Below, one piece after another: positions 45,557 through 53,958 of a DNA stretch of 64,000 nucleotides. The DNA lies in NCBI GenBank assembly GCA_937911745.1, contig CALDPX010000058.1:169379-233378 (forward strand). The letters are read 5' to 3'. Positions within the stretch are counted from its first letter, which is position 1; every line of letters begins with the position of its first letter. The translations under genes were made by a program, and so were the position numbers. The notes beneath the pieces were generated by a model. It saw only the letters and a list, made by a program, of their open reading frames with translations, was not told the DNA's origin and made no database searches. Origin of the DNA: an uncultured Alistipes sp. GTDB taxonomy: Bacteria; Bacteroidota; Bacteroidia; Bacteroidales; Rikenellaceae.

Positions 45557-45608
45557 GAGTGCATCTCGCCGACATCTGCTTTGTTACGCTCGTGCTCGAA
45601 ATGCACTC
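45557..45608. repeat. palindromic repeat, family A, internal-deletion form (copy A6)
   Basis: Retains the arms GAGTGCAT and ATGCACTC, exactly complementary, but only the first third of the core: a 52-bp deletion derivative beside A5. Confidence 0.8.
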
Positions 45609-45620
45609 TTAAAGTTTTTA

Positions 45621-45735
45621 TTGTCTAACGTCTAACGTCTAACGTCCTAAGGCTTATAGGGCATATAAGCCTTATAGGAAAATTCTCAATTCTCAATTCT
45701 CAACTCTCAATTCTCAATTCTCAACTCTCAATTCG
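45621..45735. repeat. GTCTAAC/GGCTTATA module (family C) plus 7-bp TCAATTC array
   Basis: TGTCTAACG units, then CCTAAGGCTTATAGGGCATATAAGCCTTATAGG (in two inverted halves), then about eight TCAATTC-type heptads running up to the ftsW stop. Related modules are at 48588-48720 and 51596-51703. Confidence 0.85.
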
Positions 45736-46998
45736 TCAACTCTCCTCCGCTTTTGCACTCACGCCCATCAACATTCCGAGCATTGTGAGGGTGAGCATCA
45801 GAGAGGTACCGCCTTTACTCACTATCGGTAGTTGCTGACCCGTAAGTGGGAAGAGCGACACGCAGACCAACATATGCAGAAAAGCCTGCAAGACTATCAC
45901 CGTACCTATGCCCAAGACCATAAGCCCCGGAAATGCCGTACCGCATTTTAGGAAGATAACCATCGAGCGGTAGAACATCACAAGAAATGAAAAGAGCATC
46001 ACAAGTCCGCCAAACAGCAAACCATACTCCTCAATGAGAAAGGCAAAGGCCATATCCTTATCTGCCTCGGCGAGGTAGCGGTTGGTGCTCTGACCGGGAC
46101 CCTTGCCAACTAATCCGCCGGTGGCGATAGACATTTTGGCGTAGAGGGTTTGGTCGTGTTCTTTGGGTGAGCCATCGGGGTACTTGTGGCGTTCGTAGTA
46201 CTCTTTGCCATCCCTACCTTCTTGGGCAGATTTGGTAAGTACGTTGGGAGTCCATGACGAAACGCGGCTCACTGCGGTACCACTTCGGCTACCCTCAGAA
46301 CCGTAAATCGCAAGAGCCACTCCCCCAACAAGTAATCCCACAACTATTATCTTGCCTATGTCGCTCTTGTGCACCCTGCTGAGGAACATCATGGCCAACG
46401 ACGAGGCGGCAATGATGAGCGTTGTGGAGTTGCTGAACTTTACGGTTATGAGGCAACACAGAGCAATAGGTCCCAAGATGGGTAGGGTTTGTGTGCGAAG
46501 TATCTCCAACTGACTCTCCTTGTCGTCCCTCCAATCGGCAATGCGGAAACTCGGCATTATGCGGAGCGACTCCATCTGCTTTTGGCGTGTGGAGAGTTGG
46601 CGTGCGAGGTTCAGTACGATGGCAAATTTCAGGAACTCGAATGGCTGGAAATCTATGCCAAGGATGTTGAGTGAGCGTGCGGCACCTCCGCCATCGTGCG
46701 AGATAATCATGAATAGCGTCAGTCCGAGAGAGCCAAGTAGAAATGGCACCACAAACATCTTGTATGCCCTAATACTCATCGATTGCGCAACGTAGAACCC
46801 TGTCATTCCTATGCAAATGAAGAGTAACTGTCTGATGAGTTCCTGACCTGCACTCTTGGAGGTGTCGTATGCCATATTGGAATAGACTAAGAAGAGCGAG
46901 TATATTAGCAGGACGGCTATAACCACCCACATAACCTTGTCGCCCGCAAAGATGCGGCTCGTCATACCGCTTTGTGTTCTCTCTTTTGACGCTGCCAT
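45736..46998 (-). CDS. ftsW: lipid II polymerase/divisome protein FtsW
   Basis: A 420-residue SEDS protein with about ten membrane segments, the septal glycosyltransferase partner of FtsI. Typical segments are GGAARSLNILGIDFQPFEFLK (split) with the conserved Phe-Gln-Pro-x-Glu, LVGKGPGQS, FLIEEYGLLFGG and the C-terminal PLTGQQLPIVSKGGTS. Periplasmic loop 7 is long (about residues 230-290). The stop codon abuts the heptad array. Confidence 0.95.
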   Translation of the reverse strand: MAASKERTQSGMTSRIFAGDKVMWVVIAVLLIYSLFLVYSNMAYDTSKSAGQELIRQLLFICIGMTGFYVAQSMSIRAYKMFVVPFLLGSLGLTLFMIISHDGGGAARSLNILGIDFQPFEFLKFAIVLNLARQLSTRQKQMESLRIMPSFRIADWRDDKESQLEILRTQTLPILGPIALCCLITVKFSNSTTLIIAASSLAMMFLSRVHKSDIGKIIVVGLLVGGVALAIYGSEGSRSGTAVSRVSSWTPNVLTKSAQEGRDGKEYYERHKYPDGSPKEHDQTLYAKMSIATGGLVGKGPGQSTNRYLAEADKDMAFAFLIEEYGLLFGGLVMLFSFLVMFYRSMVIFLKCGTAFPGLMVLGIGTVIVLQAFLHMLVCVSLFPLTGQQLPIVSKGGTSLMLTLTMLGMLMGVSAKAEES

Positions 46999-47004
46999 AG
47001 CGAC

Positions 47005-48438
47005 CTAATTTTGAATTTTGAATTGATCAGCCTTCGGCTGCTCTAAAATGCTCACGCTCGGCATAGCGTGTAAGCCCGCTCCGCTCTCGCTTACTCGCAT
47101 TTGCTTGAATTTTGAATTTTGAATTTCAAGAACTTTGTTCTTGAAGAGTTTGCCTCGCTCCTCATAGTTGCGGAAAAGGTCGAAACTTGCACAAGCGGGC
47201 GAGAGCAACACCGTATCGCCACTCTGAGCCACCTGGCGGCACACCTCCACAGCCTCGTCTAACGAGTGGGTGTCATAGACAGGTACCTTGCCTTTGAAAT
47301 TGTCGAGCAGTTTGGCATTGTTGACGCCCATACACACCAGAGCCTTCACCTTCTTGCCCACAAAGTCCATCAGCGGCTCGTAGTCGTTGCCTTTGTCCGT
47401 ACCTCCTGCAATCCACACAGTCGGGCGGCGCATACTCTCCAATGCGTACCATACGGAGTCGACATTGGTGGCTTTCGAGTCGTTTATCCACTCTACGCCG
47501 TCAATCTCGCAAACCCTCTCCAAGCGGTGCTCCACGCCCTCGAAGGCGTAGAGCGTGCGGAGGATGCTCTCCTCGTCAACACCCGCAGCCAGAGCCGCAA
47601 GTGTCGCTGCCATAGCGTTGTAGGCATTGTGTAAACCCTTGATGTGGAGCCTGTCGAGGTCAATTCTTACCTCCTTTCCGCCCAACCTTACACAAGCCAC
47701 TCCCTCCGCGATGTTGCACTTTCCAAAGGGACTCAGCAGTGCTGCGGGGTGCAACTTCTCCACCTCGGCAGCAATTGTTTGGTCGTCTGCCGAGAAGATG
47801 AAGTGGTCCTCGGGGCGTTGGTTGCGTATGATGCGCATCTTGCTGTCCACATAGTTCTGGAACTTGTAGTTGTAGCGGTCGAGGTGGTCGGGCGTGATGT
47901 TCATCAGCACTCCCACATCGGCACGGAAGTCGTAGCATCCGTCGAGTTGGAAACTACTCAACTCCAAGACGTACCACTCCCTATCGCCCTTTGCCACCGT
48001 CAGCGCGTAACTCTCGCCAATGTTGCCACCCACAGCCACCTCTAAGCCTGCCTCGGCGAGTATGCGGTGGGTGAGGGTGGTGGTTGTGGTCTTACCATTG
48101 GAGCCCGTGATGCAAATGGTCCTACCCTTGCTGAAAGGACGTGCGAACTCCATTTCGCTCACTATCCTCACACCCTTCTCGCGCAACTTTACGATGATGG
48201 GTGCTTTCTCGGGTATGCCGGGACTCTTGACCACAAGGTCGGCTGCGAGCACACGTTCCTCGCTGTGACCGCCCTCCTCGAACTCTACGCCCTCTGCCAC
48301 AAGCAGGTTGCGATACTTCTCGCTCAGCGTGCCACTATCCGAGAGGAAAGTGCCAAAGCCTTTGCTCTTCGCCAACACTGCCGAGCCGTAGCCACTCTCT
48401 CCGCCACCAAGGATTACAATGTTTGTTGTTCTGTTCAT
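47005..48438 (-). CDS. murD: UDP-N-acetylmuramoylalanine--D-glutamate ligase with repeat-encoded tail
   Basis: A 477-residue Mur ligase adding D-Glu. ATP motif ITGSNGKTTTT (about residue 110), LELSSFQLDG and the C-domain LLSPACASFDLFRNYEERGKLF are typical. The normal protein should end near KNKVLEI (about residue 439). The last 38 residues (QNSKFKQMRVSES...QFKIQN) are encoded by a heptad array, a family B element and another array, and have no Mur ligase counterpart. ATG at 48438 is used; upstream frame to 48552 is repeat A7. Confidence 0.94.
   Translation of the reverse strand: MNRTTNIVILGGGESGYGSAVLAKSKGFGTFLSDSGTLSEKYRNLLVAEGVEFEEGGHSEERVLAADLVVKSPGIPEKAPIIVKLREKGVRIVSEMEFARPFSKGRTICITGSNGKTTTTTLTHRILAEAGLEVAVGGNIGESYALTVAKGDREWYVLELSSFQLDGCYDFRADVGVLMNITPDHLDRYNYKFQNYVDSKMRIIRNQRPEDHFIFSADDQTIAAEVEKLHPAALLSPFGKCNIAEGVACVRLGGKEVRIDLDRLHIKGLHNAYNAMAATLAALAAGVDEESILRTLYAFEGVEHRLERVCEIDGVEWINDSKATNVDSVWYALESMRRPTVWIAGGTDKGNDYEPLMDFVGKKVKALVCMGVNNAKLLDNFKGKVPVYDTHSLDEAVEVCRQVAQSGDTVLLSPACASFDLFRNYEERGKLFKNKVLEIQNSKFKQMRVSESGAGLHAMPSVSILEQPKADQFKIQN
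47006..47128. repeat. heptad arrays flanking a family B element (copy B1), inside murD
   Basis: AATTTTG heptads (about 47008-47024 and 47104-47128) bracket a 77-bp element, 47028-47104, starting CAGCCTTCGGCTGCTC and ending CGCATTTGC. A second copy of the element is at 53863-53939. Here it lies in the reading frame of murD. Confidence 0.85.
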
Positions 48439-48454
48439 ACTTTTATCGTTGTTC

Positions 48455-48572
48455 GACTCAATCTCGCTGGCATCTGCTGCGTTACGCTCGTGCTCGAAAT
48501 GCTCATTTGCGCCGAGCAAACTCCGCTTTCTCGCACTTCGCAAGCCTTGCATCTGCTCAGCGATATTGAGTC
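48455..48572. repeat. palindromic repeat, family A (copy A7, full length 118 bp)
   Basis: Same length and nearly the same core as A5, but the arms are GACTCAATCTCGCTG and CAGCGATATTGAGTC. Relative to A5, three positions change in the left arm and the three partners change in the right arm, so pairing is kept. Confidence 0.9.
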
Positions 48573-48587
48573 TTAATGTTGTTTATA

Positions 48588-48722
48588 TTGTCTAACGTCA
48601 ATAGTCCTAAGGCTTATAAGCCTTATAGGAGTTTAAGGAGTTTAAGGACTTTAAGGACTTTAACGACCTTAACGACCTTAATTTTCAACTCTCAATTCTC
48701 AATTCTCAATTCTCAATTCCCT
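48588..48722. repeat. family C module and heptad array after mraY
   Basis: GTCTAACGTCAATAGTCCT, AAGGCTTATAAGCCTTATAGG palindrome, then TTTAAGGA/CTTAACGAC short direct repeats and four TCAATTC heptads reaching the mraY stop at 48723. Confidence 0.85.
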
Positions 48723-49976
48723 CTACCTTATTTTCAGTGTGACGAGAGTAAATGCTGCCAGCAGGATTTGGATAATCCAAAAACGGATGACGATTTTATT
48801 CTCGTGCAGGTTCTTCTTTTGGTAGTGGTGATGGAGGGGTGCCATACGGAAGAACCTTCTGCCTTCGCCATACTTCTTGCGGGTATATTTGAAGTAGAGG
48901 GTTTGTATCATCACGCTCACGACCTCCACCAAGTAGATGCCACACAAAATGGGCAGCAACAACTCCTTGCGAATTGCAAGTGCAAAGACTGCCACGATAC
49001 CGCCAATTGCCAACGAGCCCGTATCGCCCATAAAGACCTGTGCGGGATGGCAGTTATACCACAAGAAACCAATCAGTGCACCCACGAATGCTGCACCAAA
49101 GACCGCAAGTTCGCCACTGCCTGGGATGTACATAATGTTGAGGTAGTCGGCATAGATGACGTGACCCGAGAGGTACGCCAAGATGGAGAGTACCACCGCC
49201 ACAATGGCACTCACGCCCGTATTCAGACCATCCAGACCGTCCGTAAGGTTGGCTCCGTTCGATACCGCAGTAATAACAAATATCGCCACCAAGATGTAGA
49301 GTATCCACGTCAGCGTGTCGCCCGTCTTGCTGTCGGAGGGGATGAACCAGTGGTAGTCGAACTCGTTGTCCTTCACAAAGGGGATGGTTGTCTTGGTGCT
49401 CTTCTCGCCAACGTAGTACTCCTCCACGCGGCTCTCAACCCTGCCATCGGGCAACACAACCTCCACAACCTCCGAAGTCTTCTCGGCGGTGTTCTTGTCC
49501 ACGATGACTACCTGCTCCGAAAGGCACATAACCGTTCCGACAATGACACCCAAGCCCACCTGACCGACAATTTTGAACTTACCTTTCAGACCGTTCTTGT
49601 TCTTGCGGAAGACCTTGATGTAGTCGTCTGCAAAGCCCAATGCTCCGAGCCAGATGGTGCTGATAATCATCAACCAAACGTAGATGTTCGTAAGGTCGCC
49701 CAACAGAAGTATGGGCACCAGCACCGAGAGCAGAATGATGACACCGCCCATTGTGGGTGTGCCCTTCTTCTCCATCTGTCCCTCCAAGCCGAGATTGCGG
49801 ATGTCCTCACCAATCTGCTTGCGCCTCAGAAGGCGAATTAGCTTGTCGCCAAAAATCATCGCTATCAGCAGCGCAAGAATTATCGCACCCACCGAGCGGA
49901 ACGATAGATACTGGAACATTCCCAAACCTGGGATGTCGAAGTGTTGTTCGAGATACTTAACTAATGAATATATCAT
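48723..49976 (-). CDS. mraY: phospho-N-acetylmuramoyl-pentapeptide-transferase
   Basis: A 417-residue integral membrane enzyme making lipid I, with about ten membrane helices. Catalytic motifs: GFADDYIK, NLTDGLDGLN with the nucleophile Asp region, FMGDTGSLA and the HHHYQ loop. A hydrophilic insert of about 60 residues near 165-230 (VDKNTAEKTSEVVEV...) is usual in Bacteroidota MraY but absent in E. coli. Confidence 0.96.
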   Translation of the reverse strand: MIYSLVKYLEQHFDIPGLGMFQYLSFRSVGAIILALLIAMIFGDKLIRLLRRKQIGEDIRNLGLEGQMEKKGTPTMGGVIILLSVLVPILLLGDLTNIYVWLMIISTIWLGALGFADDYIKVFRKNKNGLKGKFKIVGQVGLGVIVGTVMCLSEQVVIVDKNTAEKTSEVVEVVLPDGRVESRVEEYYVGEKSTKTTIPFVKDNEFDYHWFIPSDSKTGDTLTWILYILVAIFVITAVSNGANLTDGLDGLNTGVSAIVAVVLSILAYLSGHVIYADYLNIMYIPGSGELAVFGAAFVGALIGFLWYNCHPAQVFMGDTGSLAIGGIVAVFALAIRKELLLPILCGIYLVEVVSVMIQTLYFKYTRKKYGEGRRFFRMAPLHHHYQKKNLHENKIVIRFWIIQILLAAFTLVTLKIR

Positions 49977-49995
49977 ACCTATCTTTTTTGTCGGC

Positions 49996-50108
49996 TGCGC
50001 CTTGTGGGCATCTGCTGTGTTACGCTCTGGCTCGAAATGCTCATTTACGCCTAAGTAAACTCCGCTTTCTCGCCCTTCGCAAGCCTTGCATCTGCCTCAC
50101 AAATCGCA
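49996..50108. repeat. palindromic repeat, family A (copy A8)
   Basis: Core as in A5/A7 (GCATCTGCTGTGTTACGCTC, CTCATTTACGCC, CTCCGCTTTCTCG, GCAAGCCTTGCATCTG), but with unrelated arms: TGCGCCTTGTGGG on the left and CTCACAAATCGCA on the right, pairing at 11 of 13 positions. Confidence 0.85.
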
Positions 50109-50121
50109 CCCTCTGTTCTAT

Positions 50122-51588
50122 CTAATCAATTTTGCATTTTGAATTTTGCATTTTGAATTCCCTCTCCACTTCTTCTTGGTCGGAGAAGTGGCGTTTCTCG
50201 GTGCCGATTATTTGGTAATCCTCGTGTCCCTTGCCCGCAATGAGCACCACATCGCCCGCCTCTGCCATACGGAGTGCTGCGCGAATTGCCTGTGCGCGGT
50301 CGGTGATGGTGAGGTAGTTGTGGCGTCCCGTAACGCCCGTCTCCATATCCCTTAGGATTGCCTCAGGGTCCTCGGTGCGGGGGTTGTCGGAGGTGAAAAT
50401 TGCCGTATGCGACTTCTCGGCGGCAATTTTTGCCATCTCGGGGCGTTTGGTGCGGTCCCTATCGCCTCCGCAGCCACAAACCGTGATGAGTCTGCGGGCG
50501 GTGCCTACGCCGAGGATAGTGTCGATAACATTGTCGAGCGCATCGGGCGTGTGGGCGTAATCAACCACTGCCGTAACACCCTCTGCCGAGCGGAAGGTCT
50601 GAAATCTGCCACAGACGCTCTGCAAACTGCTCAGAGCCACCAGCACCTCCTCCTTCTCGAAGCCCAAAAGGCGTGCGGCACCATATACTGCCGTAAGGTT
50701 GTAGCCGTTGAACCTGCCCAGCAGGTGCGACCACATCTGGTTGCCGTCAATCTCCAAGAGCATACCCTCCAAAGAGGTCTCTATAATCTTGGTGTTGATT
50801 GTGCCAACGCCACGCAGGGAGTAGGTGTATTTTTGCGCCTTGCAGTTTTGGAGCATAACGGCTCCGTTCTTATCATCGGCATTTGTCAGTGCCCAACTCT
50901 CCTTCGAGAGCCCATCGAAGAGCATCTGCTTAGCCCTAAGATACTCTGCGAAAGTTTTGTGATAGTCGAGGTGGTCGTGCGTGAGGTTGCTGAACATTGC
51001 ACCCGTAAAGTGCAATCCCGCCGTGCGCCTCTGCACAAGGCTGTGTGATGATACCTCCATAAAGCAGTACTCGCACCCTGCTGCCACCATCTCTGCCAAG
51101 AGCCTATTGAGGGTTATGGCATCGGGCGTGGTGTGTGTCGAGGGCTCCTCGCGGCTGCCAATCTTGTAGACCACCGTGGAGATAAGCCCCGCCTCGTAGC
51201 CCAACTTGCGCACGAGATTGTAGAGTAGGGTGGCGGTGGTAGTCTTGCCGTTGGTACCCGTTACGCCCACGAGTTTGAGCTGCTCGCTGGGGCGAGAGTA
51301 GAAGTTGGAGGCGATGATGCCCATAGCCTCATTGGTGTCCTCCACCACAACATAACTTACGCCCTCTCTTATCTCCTCGGGCAACCTTTGGCATACAACG
51401 GCACTTGCGCCTCCCTCGGTTGCGGCACCTATGAAGCGGTGACCATCGACCACCGTACCCTCAATGGCAACAAAGAGCACCCCACAGCCCGCCTTACGCG
51501 AGTCCATAGTGATAGCCTCAATCTCCACGCTCCACGAGCCTACGCACTCCGTGACTTTAATCCCTTCTAATATCTTGTCTAATCTCAT
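50122..51588 (-). CDS. murE: UDP-MurNAc-L-alanyl-D-glutamate--2,6-diaminopimelate ligase
   Basis: A 488-residue Mur ligase adding the third peptide residue. ATP motif GVTGTNGKTTT (about residue 110), substrate motif SDNPRTEDP: the DNPR form selects meso-diaminopimelate rather than Lys. The C-terminal EFKMQNSKCKID is encoded by a heptad array (AATTTTG type), beyond the normal MurE end. ATG at 51588. Confidence 0.96.
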   Translation of the reverse strand: MRLDKILEGIKVTECVGSWSVEIEAITMDSRKAGCGVLFVAIEGTVVDGHRFIGAATEGGASAVVCQRLPEEIREGVSYVVVEDTNEAMGIIASNFYSRPSEQLKLVGVTGTNGKTTTATLLYNLVRKLGYEAGLISTVVYKIGSREEPSTHTTPDAITLNRLLAEMVAAGCEYCFMEVSSHSLVQRRTAGLHFTGAMFSNLTHDHLDYHKTFAEYLRAKQMLFDGLSKESWALTNADDKNGAVMLQNCKAQKYTYSLRGVGTINTKIIETSLEGMLLEIDGNQMWSHLLGRFNGYNLTAVYGAARLLGFEKEEVLVALSSLQSVCGRFQTFRSAEGVTAVVDYAHTPDALDNVIDTILGVGTARRLITVCGCGGDRDRTKRPEMAKIAAEKSHTAIFTSDNPRTEDPEAILRDMETGVTGRHNYLTITDRAQAIRAALRMAEAGDVVLIAGKGHEDYQIIGTEKRHFSDQEEVEREFKMQNSKCKID

Positions 51589-51595
51589 ATGTTAT

Positions 51596-51703
51596 GTCTA
51601 ACGTCTAACGTCAATAGTCCTATGGCTTATAAGGCTTATAGGGCTTATATGCCTTATGGGATAATTTTCAATTCTCAATTCTCAATTCTCAATTCTCAAT
51701 TCG
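51596..51703. repeat. family C module and heptad array after the ftsI gene
   Basis: GTCTAACGTCTAACGTC, GGCTTATAAGGCTTATAGG copies, then five TCAATTC heptads. The last units lie inside the ftsI reading frame and encode LRIEN. Confidence 0.85.
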
Positions 51704-53766
51704 AGCCTTACGCTCTCTCCCTCGGTGTACTCCTTGCCGGGCTCGATGCTTTGGCTCACCACCGAGCCTTTGCCCTTGAAGGTTACACGCAAGCCCCTTC
51801 GTTCCAACTCCCACAAGGCGTCCCTGAGTCCCATACCCCTCACATCGGGCATCACATACTCCTCGGTTGGGACCGCTGTGGCGGCTTTTGTTCTTGCAGA
51901 GCCATCGGTGGTGGGTGTTGCCTCCTTGTACCACGCGGGGTCGTGGGCGTAGATATACTCGGCAATCTCTCTGAAAACGGGCAACGACACACCTGCACCC
52001 GTATAGAACTTCACTTCGCCCCTCTTGCGGAGGGTTTTGATGGATACTATGCAGGTATATTTGGGCGCTTCGGCAGGGAAGTAGCCTACGAATGTTGCGA
52101 GGTACTCACGGCTGCCGTCTTTGGTTTCGTAGGCAGTGCGTCCTCTGTTGTCCGCCTTCTGGTAAATCTGTGCCGTTCCCGTCTTACCCGCCACGCGGAA
52201 GGGAAGCGAGCCCAAGCCCTTGTGTGCTGTGCCCAACTCGTCGTTCACCACAGCCTCCATACACTCCCTAAGCAGTGCGAGCGATTCGGGCGAGCAGATT
52301 GCAGGATTGACAACCTCCGTAGAGAACTCCTCCAACACCTCGCCATCCTCCTCGATGCGTTTTACGAGCACAGGCTGTATGAGTTTGCCGTCGTTTGCCA
52401 CAGCGTTGTAGAACATTAGTGTCTGCAAGGGAGTCATATCCATCTCGTAGCCGTAGGCGGTCTGTGTGAGGGTGGTGTGCGACCAGCCACCATGCTGCTT
52501 GTAGGTCGAGGGGTGTTTTATACCCTTGAAGCCATAGCCCTTTATGCGTTGTATGTCGCGTATTTTGTCAATGCCTAACGAGTTGATATACTCAACCCAT
52601 CTCTCGGGCTCTTTGCCATACTCCTCCGTTACGGTTTGCGCAAAGCCAATGTTGGACGATTCGGCGAAGATGCCTTTCAGTGTGGTTTTACCCGTCTTTT
52701 CGCCCACAACGTGGGTGTCGGTGATGGTTAGTCCGTTTATTACCTTCGAGGGTTTCTTGCCGCAGTCGATGCGTTTGTCGATACTCATTCCTGCCTCGTC
52801 AATCAGTGCCATAAGCGACACGCCCTTGAAGGTGGAACCCGGTGCTCCCTGCCATTGTATGGCGTAGTTGAAGTCGTCGTTTATCTCGCCATCTTTGTAG
52901 TGCGTGAGGTTTGCCATAGCCCTAATCTCGCCTGTGGAACACTCCACAACTACCGCTGTGCCACTTGCGGCATTGTTCTCTTCCAACTTCCTTCTAAGCG
53001 CACTCTCCACCACATCTTGCAGGTTTATGTCGATGGTGGTTATGATATTGCTGCCATTGATAGCCGGTACATTCTCGCGATCCACAATGGGAACGGAATG
53101 GCGGTGGCGTGAGTCGAGCCATACAAAGCGGTTCTGACCATCCTCGGCACTAATAACATCCTGGTAGGCTTTTTCGATACCCCTCGAAATGGTGTATGCT
53201 GCAAGCGAGCCATAGACCTTGTGGCGCAGAGGATGCTGCTCCACAACCAATCCGTAGCGAGGTTGCATCAGTGGGAATGTTCTCAGTCTGTCATACTCCA
53301 TTTGGTTGAGAGTTTGGCTGATGAAGGGTTGGCTGTAATACGAAGAGCCAATCTTGTTCAGGGCACGGTGGCGTATGTTGTTAAGCATCTCTTTGTAGTG
53401 CGATGCCGGTTTGCCAAACATCGCCGAGAGTGAGTCGCAAAGTGCAGGTAGGTTCTTCTCGTAAACACCATTTTCCAAAGCCTCGGCGTGCAAATCGAGC
53501 CTTAGGCGATAGCCCCTCGTATCCGTAGAGAGCACTTCGCCATTGCGGTCGTAGATGTTGCCCTGTGCACCATCAATGATGCGAGTGGTATAGCAACGGC
53601 TCTCCGAGAGGTTGCGCAGGGGAGTGCCGTTGGGACCATACTGCGTGGCGACAATCTGACCTATGACCATAAGCGACAGCAGAGCGAAAATTCCGTAGAG
53701 AATCTTCACCCTATTCTGTATGCCTTTTTTTATGCGCCCGGGGTGTGGGTCTTTGGTCTTAGTCAT
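51682..53766 (-). CDS. ftsI: septal penicillin-binding protein FtsI with PASTA domain
   Basis: A 694-residue class B PBP (DD-transpeptidase). One N-terminal membrane helix (about 20-41), PBP dimer domain, then the active-site motifs S311-T-F-K, S370-S-N and K528-T-G. One PASTA domain at about 635-694. Partner of FtsW. The normally preceding ftsL, rsmH and mraZ are absent here; upstream lies a repeat region and the RelA/SpoT gene. Confidence 0.95.
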   Translation of the reverse strand: MTKTKDPHPGRIKKGIQNRVKILYGIFALLSLMVIGQIVATQYGPNGTPLRNLSESRCYTTRIIDGAQGNIYDRNGEVLSTDTRGYRLRLDLHAEALENGVYEKNLPALCDSLSAMFGKPASHYKEMLNNIRHRALNKIGSSYYSQPFISQTLNQMEYDRLRTFPLMQPRYGLVVEQHPLRHKVYGSLAAYTISRGIEKAYQDVISAEDGQNRFVWLDSRHRHSVPIVDRENVPAINGSNIITTIDINLQDVVESALRRKLEENNAASGTAVVVECSTGEIRAMANLTHYKDGEINDDFNYAIQWQGAPGSTFKGVSLMALIDEAGMSIDKRIDCGKKPSKVINGLTITDTHVVGEKTGKTTLKGIFAESSNIGFAQTVTEEYGKEPERWVEYINSLGIDKIRDIQRIKGYGFKGIKHPSTYKQHGGWSHTTLTQTAYGYEMDMTPLQTLMFYNAVANDGKLIQPVLVKRIEEDGEVLEEFSTEVVNPAICSPESLALLRECMEAVVNDELGTAHKGLGSLPFRVAGKTGTAQIYQKADNRGRTAYETKDGSREYLATFVGYFPAEAPKYTCIVSIKTLRKRGEVKFYTGAGVSLPVFREIAEYIYAHDPAWYKEATPTTDGSARTKAATAVPTEEYVMPDVRGMGLRDALWELERRGLRVTFKGKGSVVSQSIEPGKEYTEGESVRLELRIEN

Positions 53767-53781
53767 AGTCTTAATGTTATC

Positions 53782-53957
53782 GGCTGCGCCTTGTGGGCAT
53801 CTGCTGCGTTATGCTCGTGCTCGGATTAACTTTCAACTTTCAACTCTCAATTCTCAATTGACCAGCCTTCGGCTGCTCTAAAATGCTCCCGCTCGGCAAA
53901 GTCTGCAAGCAGCCTCTGCCCTCGCTTAATCGCATTTGCCTCAATTTTCAATTCTCA
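53782..53957. repeat. truncated family A copy (A9), heptad arrays and family B element (copy B2)
   Basis: 53782-53826: left half of family A with the GGCTGCGCCTTGTGGG arm. Then TCAATTC-type heptads, the 77-bp family B element 53863-53939 (CAGCCTTCGGCTGCTC...CGCATTTGC) and more heptads reaching the stop of the RelA/SpoT gene. Where ftsL would be expected, no coding frame is seen. Confidence 0.8.
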
Positions 53958-53958
53958 A

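Noticed and set aside
44262..45608. Insertion sequence or transposon explanation for the family A copies
   Set aside because: No transposase gene and no obvious target duplications were seen within the window, so only a non-autonomous origin remains possible.
45621..45735. CRISPR-like look of the tandem repeats
   Set aside because: Units are 7 bp without spacers of constant length, and no cas genes are nearby.
47005..48552. Longer MurD (and likewise MurG to 45532, FtsQ to 44280) starting in upstream sequence
   Set aside because: The extra N-termini are translations of family A repeats, and homologues begin at the later ATGs.
48576..49841. 421-codon plus-strand open frame over mraY
   Set aside because: Begins in repeats and continues antisense to mraY; no recognisable domain.
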